From Paracyclopina nana (lineage: Eukaryota > Arthropoda > Copepoda > Cyclopoida > Cyclopettidae), in the NCBI GenBank assembly GCA_019096065.1, contig JAGUCH010000004.1, positions 8,742,001 to 8,806,000 on the forward strand: a DNA stretch of 64,000 bases, given 5' to 3'. The position numbers were made by a program, and so were the translations under genes. Position 1 is the stretch's first letter, and each line of letters opens with the position of its first letter. Below, one piece after another: positions 32,512 to 41,685 of the stretch. The notes beneath the pieces are model-generated. The model saw only the letters and a program-made list of their open reading frames with translations, had not been told where the DNA came from and searched no databases.

Positions 32512-34442
32512 ATGTCTGACACTGACCAAGATGTGAGTTCCATTGCATCTGCTGATGAAGATGGCATTCTCACCTTTCATCTCTCTGATGCTGAAGAAGA
32601 ACCAAATCCAAATGAAGAAGATGATGATGACATTGAAGAAGAGGAGGAAATTGAGGCATTGGCTCAAGCTGATGCTCAGTTGAGTCCACCACCAATTTTG
32701 GTGGTTCCTGTTGAAGATTTGCCAAGGTGAAAAATTCCTAAATAAGTATATGCTATCAGCGCCATCTACATCAAGTGGTCAGATTTTGCACTGACAAAAC
32801 ATAACACAGCCTATATGATTTTTAAATTTTTTTTGACATTCCTCCATTTTCTTGAGGGGTGTGCAGAATTGCATAGCATTCTCGGAATGTCAGCAAAATC
32901 ACAGTCTTCCAGAAAGCCAAGGCCAGGAATTCATGTCCAGTTTCAATTTCCTCCCAAAAAAGCAGGTCTCGCTCAAGCATTGCCATAACTGTTCCCAATC
33001 CTGGAGAAGGCAGGAGCTCAGCAGCTCCAACTGAAGATGACGGGGACAGGCCATTGAGTGTTGGCAGCAGCAATGAGGAAGCCATCTTGAAGAAGGTGAA
33101 AAGCCCAAGATTCTCCATCAGGGATGCTCCATATGATGAAGGAGTGGTCACTGCAGTGGAAGGATTGAGCTCAATTTCCAACAAGCAATTTTTGAGGCCA
33201 ACCTCCCAGTCAGAGCTGGCGCCAATTGAGAAGCTGAAAAGCCCCAAAAAGATCAGGAAGAAGAGAAATTCCAGTAGTCGTGGACGGAGCAGCAGTGGCA
33301 GCAAAAGCAGAAGTCCTCAAAGCAGAAAAGGATCAGTGAAGAAGAAGAAAAAGAAGCAAGGGAAGCATAAGAAGAAGAAAAAGAAGGGACGGAAGAAGAG
33401 CCATACGGCCAAAGAAGCTGATGATGTCAACATTGATCAAGATGATGAGATCCAATTGCAAGATGAGGCATTGACGCTTGAAAAGTGAGATTTGCTCTTT
33501 CATCTTTCAATTTATGTGAAAACTTTGGTTCAAAGACCCCTCCTAAAATCACATTCTCTAGCAAACTTCTTTTATGTACCAGCACGATTTAACCACTTCT
33601 TAAGCATGCTTAGCACTCATTAAATTATCTATATTATAAATTCAATGAATCCCATGAATTCGTGGCATTTTGCTGAAAATGTCATAAAATAACTTCTAAC
33701 TAAAATTAGATTTTAGATAATAGTTATTTTATCAACTAGCATCATGCAACAATTTTTACTTGGATTAGAGCTGTTTTGAGTAATTCCGCCTGAATCTTAC
33801 AAAACGCTAATGTACCCATAAACATGATTCAACTAGTTTCGCCTCAATCTTAAAACGCCTGTAGCTTCATGACTAGTGCGTGTAGCTTACATAGTCATAA
33901 AATAAAGATTAACCCAAATTTGATTTAAAATCAAAGTTATTTTATCAACTTGCATGATTGGTCGAGTTTTGAGTGACCTAATGACCCCACATTACAGGAG
34001 TGGCAAAAAGCGAAGAAAGGGGCATAAAGTGAAGAAAAAGAAGAGGAAGAGGAAGAAGAGAAAGAAGAAGGGAGGAGAAGAAGAGGAAGTGGAAGAGGAG
34101 GCTGTGGAGGCCGGGAAATCGAGGCTGCCCACAGCCCCAAATCAGCACTTTTATCCCACCCCACAAAACTTGTTCAAGAAGCGATGCGTTTTCACTGCGG
34201 AGAACAAGCCAGTTGTGTGCAGCATTTGCGATGGCATTCACTACAGGACCAAGAGGAATTTTGCTGCAAATCTCAAGCTGATCACCAGCATCAACAAAGC
34301 TCTCACGCTCATCCTGGCTGACATGCGCAATCGCATGACCAAAATTGATGGCGACTTGGTGAGAGTGCGCAGAAACCTGGAATACTTGGAAGACATGTAT
34401 GAGGGCGTGTTCAGGAAAGTCAACAGACTCATTGTCTCTTGA
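32512..34442 (+). CDS. Unrecognised charged protein: acidic head, poly-Lys blocks, helical C-terminus
   Basis: Three exons: 32512-32726, 32894-33484, 33998-34442; 416 residues. I do not recognise the family. Residues 1-72 are strongly acidic with an EDDDDIEEEEE run. The middle is Ser/Arg/Lys-rich with SPKK/SPQS-type sites and two nearly pure Lys blocks (about 233-258 and 278-300) that could act as nuclear or nucleolar signals. The last 100 residues are different: a CVFTAENKPVVCSICDGIHY segment with paired Cys, then a helix-rich part rich in hydrophobic heptads (LKLITSINKALTLILADM...). The acceptor at 32893 is poor and was chosen because only it keeps the frame. Chromatin or RNA binding is a guess from charge alone. 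Confidence 0.7.
33485..33997. repeat. Intron with duplicated hairpin-forming AT-rich units
   Basis: This 513-bp intron contains two copies of a unit that begins cataaaataa and ends gttattttatcaact (about 33682-33742 and 33895-33951). Each unit is self-complementary at its ends. A shorter word (cgcct.aatctta.aaacgc) is repeated between them. It looks like two insertions or a duplication of a small foldback element. Confidence 0.45.
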
Positions 34443-34642
34443 CATTATTCTTTGTCATGAATTCATGTCACTTTATTGATTGTGCTGATGAAATACATGT
34501 GGCCTTTATCTAATAGGAAAAATTCTCTGATCCATTTTGTCAACATTGAGCAAGCCTCCTTATGCTAATTCCCAGATAAAAATCAAGTACTTAAGGGCCT
34601 TGCAATCAAAGGTATTGCAGAGTCATAAAAAAGATTTCAAAG

Positions 34643-35439
34643 ATGAACCAAGTCTTCATTGCCCTGCTGATCTTTGCTGTTGCTGCTGCATCTGCTCAGC
34701 AGCCAACTGAGCAGACATGCCAGTTGCAGAATCAGATGGTTCGAAATTTGGCCAATTTCGGCCTCAAGACTCGCAGCAGCGAGAATGGTGAAGGTACATT
34801 AAATCACTTTCAAATTTCTCAAATCACAATAAACAAAGAGCCTAACCCAAAGTTAATTGACCACCCCCAAACTTGCATTTTTTCTGAAAGCCTTAATGAT
34901 TCTAATAGGGTAAAAATAGAGATACAAAAGGATGCAAGCTACAGGTAGCTTTAAAGAATGAGAAATGCAATGAAAAAGAGGAATCTGTAGCTCCTTTCTC
35001 AGCCATCCTAGCGATTTTGCTATGAAATTAAAAAAGTTGCCTTGGACAATTTTAAGAGGGGGATATTTATACAAAAATTGTAAAATATTGAGCAGTTACA
35101 CTAGTAGCGGCTTGTTAAACTTTTATCAAAGCAAATGATTAGACCGTATTGCTTCACTCGTTTTAACCTAAGAATACACTCTTGTAAAGTAGTTCAAGTG
35201 GGGCCTTTTTGCATTTTTGACAAGCTAATTTTTGTCTTTCATTAGTGGCAACAACCAATGTACCGAGAGGCTGCTGGACCTGTGCCTTTTCCCTAGCTCC
35301 AGTGGTGCTAGATTGTGCTTTGGGATCATGGACTGGAATTGGAATTGCCCAATGTGTCTATGATATCATTGGAGCAGGAAGTGAATGCTACCCATGCGTT
35401 TGCGATGTAATCTATGACCTTACTGGCATGAGCTGCTAA
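34643..35439 (+). CDS. Small secreted Cys-rich peptide, possible antimicrobial
   Basis: Two exons, 34643-34793 and 35246-35439; 114 residues. Residues 1-19 form a textbook signal peptide (MNQVFIALLIFAVAAASAQQ). A polar spacer of about 35 residues containing one Cys may be a propeptide. The remaining 60 residues are hydrophobic and Cys-rich: CxxC near the start, three spaced Cys, then CYPCVC and a final Cys at the terminus, eight in all. The sequence between Cys is rich in Gly, Ala, Val and Ile. The pattern recalls halocin-C8-like bacteriocin domains and other disulfide-stabilised antimicrobial peptides, but I cannot assign a family. A poly(A) signal follows the stop (aataaa at about 35452). 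Host-defence function is inference. Confidence 0.8.
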
Positions 35440-35611
35440 TCTACTGGAGAAAATAAACTTTGTTTTTAGTGCACTAAATAAAGCCAATATTCTCTTATTA
35501 TTTTCAATGAAGCTTTCTAACTTATTTGTGAAAATGTTTCATACATATATATTTTGCAAAGGTTGTCCTGGTCAGCATCTTCAAGTTGCGCTTTGGCTAT
35601 TTTCCGCGTGC

Positions 35612-35646
35612 ACGCTTGAAGCGCGCGCGCGCGCGCTCGGCGCGCT
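35612..35646. repeat. Alternating GC tract, (GC)n
   Basis: A run of about nine GC dinucleotides followed by a broken continuation (ctcggcgcgc) lies about 110 bp upstream of the next start codon. Alternating purine-pyrimidine GC DNA can adopt Z-DNA. It is the most GC-rich spot in an AT-rich intergenic interval and may be part of that gene's promoter. Confidence 0.7.
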
Positions 35647-35755
35647 ACACCAGCGCACGGGTCAAAATGCGGAAAACTGAGCCGCTGTGGACTTGGCTTT
35701 CGCTCAGCAATTCTTGGTTCAGTCTCTTGCTAACCTTGATGGGAAGTGGTTGATC

Positions 35756-36300
35756 ATGTCTGACTACGTCTGTTGGGTGTGTGACATCCACATTTCCTAT
35801 GCTGGTGGCAAGGGAACCATCGAGAATGGCGAGGTGGTCTGCCAGAATTGCTGGATGGTCCGGGAGAAGCTGTACAGCGACACTCAGTTTCTCATCTACA
35901 AGGTTGGCAACGAGATCGTGGACACCTTCAAGCTCATGCGGTGCAAGAGGTTGGCCTTGGAGCAAGGCTACACCATCAATGAGGCTCTGGTCAAAGCCAT
36001 GATCGAGTACTGCGCCATCAGGGAGGTGACAGCCGACACCCAAATCTTGCCATGTAAGCTGAAATATCTTGGATTTAGATCAACTGAAACTATATTAAAT
36101 AATATTTTTTGAAAGCAACGTTATAATCGATTTTTTTCTACATTGCAGTGGCCTTGCAAATCGTCAAGAGGGAATGGAGTCCTCCAGCAACAGCCTTGAA
36201 CGTGAATGAGTCTCCTCCTCCTAACATTGCTGAAGAAGAGGAAGTAGCAACCACCAAAGATACCGTTGAGGGTGCCACGGCTTTAAATCAAGCTAACTAG
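35756..36300 (+). CDS. Unrecognised small protein with an N-terminal CxxC...CxxC zinc-ribbon pattern
   Basis: Two exons, 35756-36053 and 36149-36300; 149 residues. C6/C9 and C29/C32 form a CWVC...CQNC pair spaced like a zinc ribbon or LIM half-site. A helical middle follows (about residues 45-95, hydrophobic and Lys/Glu-rich), then an acidic low-complexity tail with EEEE and Pro/Thr residues. The reading frame is open upstream to about 35687 but has no earlier ATG. The splice (donor gtaagc, acceptor ttgcag) is good and preserves the frame. I cannot assign a function; a cytoplasmic or nuclear zinc-binding adaptor fits what is seen. Confidence 0.7.
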
Positions 36301-36659
36301 ATCACAATGCTACACTTAAAGTATTCTGCTTAACCTGTTAATTCTTTATAGCTGCAATAAACAGTTTTGGTAAACATATGAAAAGAGAGTCTACTAGAAA
36401 ATAGTAAATCATTGATTTAAAGAGTAAATTGCGATCTCTTTTTAAATTCTTCCAGACATAATTTTAGAAGATGTTCAAGAGAATACATATTAATTCGTCT
36501 CAGTTCAAATAGCTACTCATATATAAAAGCTCTGACGTTTTACTTTATGAAGTGACACACATTTTAAAGTATTTTATAAGGTGTGTTGCTACTCTGTTTG
36601 ACCAGAAACCATGATATTGTCCAAGAAGCAAATCCCATTGCAGAAAAAAGGAGAAAAAA

Positions 36660-36733
36660 TGCCTTGAATGGGGATCGAACCCTGATCATCCAGAGTTGGA
36701 GTCAGACGCTCTACTAACTGAGCTACTGATTTA
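36660..36733 (-). tRNA. tRNA-like relic, Trp (CCA)-type anticodon, probably a pseudogene
   Basis: On the minus strand the sequence has a good A box (TAGCTCAGTTAGTAG), an anticodon loop CTCCAAC, a good B box (GGGTTCGATCC), a 3' end in GGCA and a T-run that could end Pol III transcription. The loop places CCA at the anticodon, as in tRNA-Trp. The 5' acceptor strand does not pair with the 3' strand, the anticodon stem has a mismatch and the T stem has two. It is therefore likely a decayed tRNA or the head of a tRNA-derived SINE rather than a working gene. Confidence 0.55.
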
Positions 36734-37047
36734 CTAAGAATATTGTTGGTAAAATTTGTTTTAACAATGACATTTGTACTCTTCTACTAAGCTTAGCTCA
36801 GCATATTATAAGAGTCTCTTTCAGAGATACCAGACCAAACTTGATCTAACACATCTTTTAGCTTCAAAAAGTGCCAAATTCAAAATGCACACTTTCTTAG
36901 TGATTGATTAAAGCTTTCAGCAACTCTTGCATTACTGAGGGCCTCTCAATCCAAGCCCTCAAAGTAGTGGATCAAATTCTAAGTCAAGATTGCCTGGTAT
37001 GGTAACTTCATTAACATTTGAAAATACTTTCCATCATATAAAATCGT

Positions 37048-37232
37048 ATATATATGTAAACAAATTATAAAACAGGCTTACAAAATGTCTGAGCTCATTT
37101 TACAAAGTAAAAATCTCGTAGCATTACTTGGCTCTCGCAAGCTCGAGCCCGCAAAGTTGCCACTCGATTTTTACTTAACAAAATAGCTCAGCTTTTTATT
37201 AGCTTGTTTTATAAATTGTTTACATATATAAA
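37048..37232. repeat. Hairpin (foldback) element, about 185 bp
   Basis: The left arm (37048-37117) and right arm (about 37165-37232) are imperfect reverse complements over some 65 bp, from tatatgtaaacaa inward to agtaaaaatc. The spacer (ctctcgcaagctcgagccc region) is itself nearly palindromic. A similar centre occurs at about 59258-59330. It has no coding capacity and is a plausible MITE. Confidence 0.6.
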
Positions 37233-37378
37233 TAGAAAGTATATAAGTATATAAATGTTTGATGTATGTTCTTTTTGGCAATTTTTTCCATAATGCCTGG
37301 CCACAAAATTGGGCCAATTGCACATATTGACATTTGAAAGCATTTTACCAGCTAGTTGAGTTGTCCACTTAAATCACA

Positions 37379-38463
37379 ATGGCTGTCTCTAAGAAAGCCA
37401 CAGTATTTGTTTTCTTGATTGTTCTACTCCTCATTGCTGCAGTCTTGCTTGCTAAAATTATCTTTTCAAGCAATGTATACATTTGTACACATCAATGGCA
37501 CAATTAAATTAAGCTCTTTTCTATTGGACAGGTTGGAGGGGATTGCAATCACAAAACAATCGGTGATGGCATTTGCGATTATTTGAATAACAATCCTTCT
37601 TGTGATTTTGATGGAAGTGAGTTGAAGGTCATAAGTATAATATTGCTTTGCCTGTTAAATCAAAATATTTCTAAGATGATTGCTGCACTGATGTTCTGAC
37701 AGCTTGTAGCCAATGCCGATGCTTCTTTGATGAAGTTACATCTCAGTCACAACAAATAACTCAAGCACAAACAGAGGAAAATAGCTTCACAACTACCATC
37801 ACAACTCAAAATTGTCCCAAACCTGAATGGGTTGGTGATCACCACTGTGATGATGTAACTAACAGCGCATGGTGCAATTTTGATGGCGGTGATTGCTGTG
37901 GGAATGACAGAAATGTGAACTATTGCAATCAATGTATCTGCCACTCTGTTTCCATTCCTATTTCAACAGCAATGATTACTACAAGCACGCAACAGCCAAT
38001 TTTTGAATGTTTCCAAATGGATCTGGTTGGAGATGGGTTCTGTGATGATGATACAAACACTGAATCATGCAGCTATGATGGTGGAGATTGTTGCGGTCAA
38101 AATGTTATCGAGACTTATTGCATTCAATGTGTGTGCAACTATGATTGTGAGAAGCCTGAGTGGGTTGGTGATGGGTTTTGTGATGATGTAACAAATACTG
38201 CCAATTGCAAATATGATGGTGGTGATTGCTGCAAAACAGTTGTAAATAAGGATTATTGCGACATTTGCTTTTGCTTTGCCTCACTCACCATCCCACCAAT
38301 ACTGTCAGAATGTCAAGGCATTGAACTGATAGGTGATGGGCTTTGTGATGATGCAGTCAACAATGGAGCCTGCATATTGGATGGTGGAGACTGTTGTCAC
38401 ACTCAAAACTCCCTCCACTGTATCTTAGATTATTGTCTCTGTCTGTCAGAGAGCACCATTTGA
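37379..38463 (+). CDS. Membrane-anchored protein with five Lin-12/Notch repeats (copy 1)
   Basis: Three exons: 37379-37474, 37532-37616, 37676-38463; 322 residues. A short N-terminal cytoplasmic stretch and one hydrophobic helix (about residues 8-31) suggest a type II membrane protein or an uncleaved signal anchor. Five LNR modules follow, each with the six-Cys pattern ending D(G)GDCC and a CxxCxC connector: C..P.WVGDG.CDD..N...C.YDGGDCC. LNR modules bind calcium and are known in Notch and PAPP-A. Here they are the whole ectodomain. Thr/Ser-rich linkers sit between some modules. The gene faces a close relative (38735-39976) tail to tail; intron positions and exon-2 length (85 bp) are the same in both. 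Confidence 0.85.
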
Positions 38464-38734
38464 ATAAAATCAGTGTTTCTATTATGAAGTTGAAGAGCAG
38501 CTAAGGCTAATTCCTTATACTAAGCATAAAAAGCCCCAGATTAAAAGACCCTTAAAGTCAGAAAGCCCCAGAAGGCCACAGCTTTGTCATCAAATTGTTG
38601 CCATAACTTTCCTCATTCATCTCTGTTTCTAGCAAAAAACATCAATTTTATGTGACCTTTTGTTTACAGTGGCAACTCGGGATGACCTGAAGCTAACTTT
38701 TTTAGCTTAGATGGGGAAAAATTTTTGACGTAAA

Positions 38735-39976
38735 TTATTCATTGTTATTATCATCAATTGGTATGGTTTGAGTTGAAACAGTGCTATCAGAGTGACAGAT
38801 GCATTGGCTGCAGTAGTTCATATTTCCCCAACAGCAATCTCCCCAATCAAATTCACATGATGCTGTGCTGGTTTCATCGTTGCAGTACCCATCTCCAACC
38901 CAATCAGGATAAATGCAATTAGGTAGAAAGTCTGAGTAGCAAATACAACTATTGCAGTAGTTTACTTTTACATCTGGGCCACAGCAATCTCCATCATCAT
39001 AGTTGCAAGCAGCAATGTTGGTTGCATCATCGCATTGGCCATCACCAACCCATTCTGGTTTGTAACAATTCAATTTTGGTGTGGTAGTGTAGTCGGTGTA
39101 ACAGATGCATTCGCTGCAGTAGTTCATATTTCCCCAACAGCAATCTTCCCAATCAAATTCACATGATGCTGTGTTGGTTTCATCATCACAGTAACCATCT
39201 CCAACCCAATCAGGATAAATGCAATTAGGTAGGAAGTCAGAGAAGCATGTACAACTAGTGCAAAAATTCACTTGCACATTTGGGCCACAGCAATCACCAT
39301 CATCATAGTTGCAAGCAGCTATGTTGGTTGCATCGTCACACTGGCCATCGCCAACCCATTCTGGTTTGTAGCAAATGAATTTTGGCGATGTTGAGCTTGA
39401 ATCAGCATTGTCATCAGAGTGACAGATACATTCAGTGCAATAGTTCACATTTCTATTGTCTCCACAGCAATCTCCATCATCAAAATTGCACAATGCAGAG
39501 TTTATGTCATCATCACAGTAGCCATCGCCAGCCCATTGAGGACTTGGGCAAAGCTCAGAAATCAATGTAGTTGTGAAATTATTTCTTCCTGTTTGAACTT
39601 CAGTTACTTGGGTCATTGTTGTAGTTTTATCAGAGAAGCATCGACATTCACTACACTCTGACAGAACACCAACACAGCAATCATCTTCGAAAAAAGCGGA
39701 ATTAAAAATAACATCATACTACTAAAACGAAAAAAACTCACTTCCATCAAAATCACAAGTAGGATTATTATTAAAATCATTGCAAATGCCATCACCAATT
39801 GTTATGTGATTACATACATCACCAACCTATGAACATAGGAGATATTATCTTCATTCCAATAAAAAAGTCCTTGATTTGTGTACATTGTTAGCTATCAATG
39901 TTTTAGCAAGAACTATGGCAGTGATCAAGAATCCAACAACTAAAAGAAAAAATATAGCTGTATGAGGAGTTTTCAT
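38735..39976 (-). CDS. Membrane-anchored protein with six Lin-12/Notch repeats (copy 2)
   Basis: Three exons in coding order: 39976-39884, 39826-39742, 39684-38735; 375 residues. It has the same plan as its neighbour: an N-terminal hydrophobic anchor (about residues 8-30), then LNR modules with WVGDG(Q/Y)CDD and DGDCC. The last four modules are two tandem pairs. One pair carries the CYKPEWVGDGQCDD type and the CIYPDWVGDGYCDD type, and the next pair repeats both almost exactly, with DNA of about 300 bp duplicated (about 39106-39381 and 38800-39075). Two modules replace the usual DGGDCC by DW(E/G)DCC. Function is unknown; calcium-dependent extracellular binding is the family expectation. Confidence 0.85.
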
Positions 39977-41685
39977 TAAGACAGCCCTCGTTTTCGAATT
40001 CAGTTGACAAAACTAGCTAGCAAAAAGGTAGGAAAGCAAATGCCAATATCCAAATTGGCTCAATTTGTGGCCTATGAAAGCCCAGCAAGCAATCATTTCA
40101 AAAGCTCTGTTTAAATGTACAAAGATGTGATTTTACAATATCATCTCTGTTGTCTACATTTGAGCTCTTTCAGGTGCACTTAAAAGATGTTTTTGTCTTT
40201 CCTCATCTATGAAGAATGGCTTAAATTAATTCGTTTATTTATAATACATAAAGCTATGTTCCCATGAATAATAATGTTTACCAATTTGGGCTACGCGCAT
40301 GTGTCCAGCTTTAGAAAAAACGGGCTCAAGTGCATACTTAGATTTTGTCCCATGAACATTTGTCTCATAGTAGCTTATCAACACAGGAAACTGTGAACGA
40401 GTCAATATCTATCCTAGCAGCGAATTTGCTGGCATTTTAAAGGTCCGATCACTAACTTCACATGTCAGTTTCTCTCAAGATTGTTTTTCGCAATTTTTTT
40501 GGATTTTGTCAAGGATACCTTGTTCATTGGGGGAAAAGTAATATTTTGCCAATAAATTCAATTTTTCTGCATATTTCGGGCTGGCTTTTGGGCAAGCCAG
40601 ACTCTGCTAGAGCATTACTCAAAGTTGTTCCCAGAATGGCATAGCTTATAAAAGTGGCATAATAATATGAAAAGTTGGCTCTTTTTGGCCTGATTTTATA
40701 ACCAACAACTTGGAACACTTTTGAGGCACGGGTCAACTTAGCTCACGCGGCAATGACGTCACTTTCCCTGAGCGGACCTCCAAAATCAGTGAAAAAGGCC
40801 GATTCGCTTCCCTTTTATACTTTATAGGACGAGGCAGCTTGTAAAGTATTTAATAATGCGCGCCACTCAGTAAAATAATATTTTTATGAATAGCTAAAAT
40901 GAATGTTATAGCTCACCCTGTGCCTTCTAGGAGAAGCCAACCAGGTGGACACTCCTCTTTACTTTAGCTTCATCCATTCCATGATTTTGCAAGTGGTATT
41001 TTAAGCCTCTGAATCTTACAATGTGGCTTGGTAGATGATCATGGAGATAATGGCGGCGTTTGCTGAATGCTGAGTTTCTATGCTGACTGCTGAGCTGAGC
41101 ATCACTGCTCCTTATCAGAAATACCAGATAGAACTTCAAGTGACACACCATTTTGTTTCCAAAAGCGCCAAAATTCATAATTTCCTTCTTTAGGTTCAAG
41201 GGGCTTTCCATGTTGTGCTTTTTTGACACTAAGTTACCGGAAGTCGACACTACAATCAGTGCTAAATTTTCCAAGTCACCGAAATTTGTCACATTACAGC
41301 ACTACACAACACAACACAAGTCAGATGGACAAAAGCATAAAGTTTGTTTTTTATCAAGAGTTACCAGACTAAGCTGAAAGTCACATGCCTGAAATTGGTG
41401 TTTTTTTGTAAGAAAAAGGGGATAAATGAAATGAGTTATGAAATAAAGTTTGTTTTGGTTGCTTGTGACATGTCCCATCTTCCCAGAAAACAACTCAGAA
41501 ATAAATGCTTCTTTTTAAATTGAAGCTCTAATGTGCAATCAATGCAAGAGTATGCTTTAGTGCAAATGTCAATTATGGAATTTATTCATAGAAAAGGCCC
41601 ACTCAAAGCTGCAAGTATCACATTTGACAAATATTCAGCTCTTCTAAGTGTATGCTATTAAATTCAACTACTGTAGATAATGGAT
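39977..41685. other. Intergenic DNA between LNR copy 2 and FIP200
   Basis: About 1.7 kb of AT-rich sequence without a gene I can support. The words gcgcatgtgtccagct at about 40296-40312 match the ends of the large foldback at 49967 and 52314, so a fragment of a related element may lie here. Confidence 0.4.

Noticed and set aside
33485..33997. Separate gene in the long intron of the charged protein
   Set aside because: There are only short AT-rich frames and hairpin repeats.
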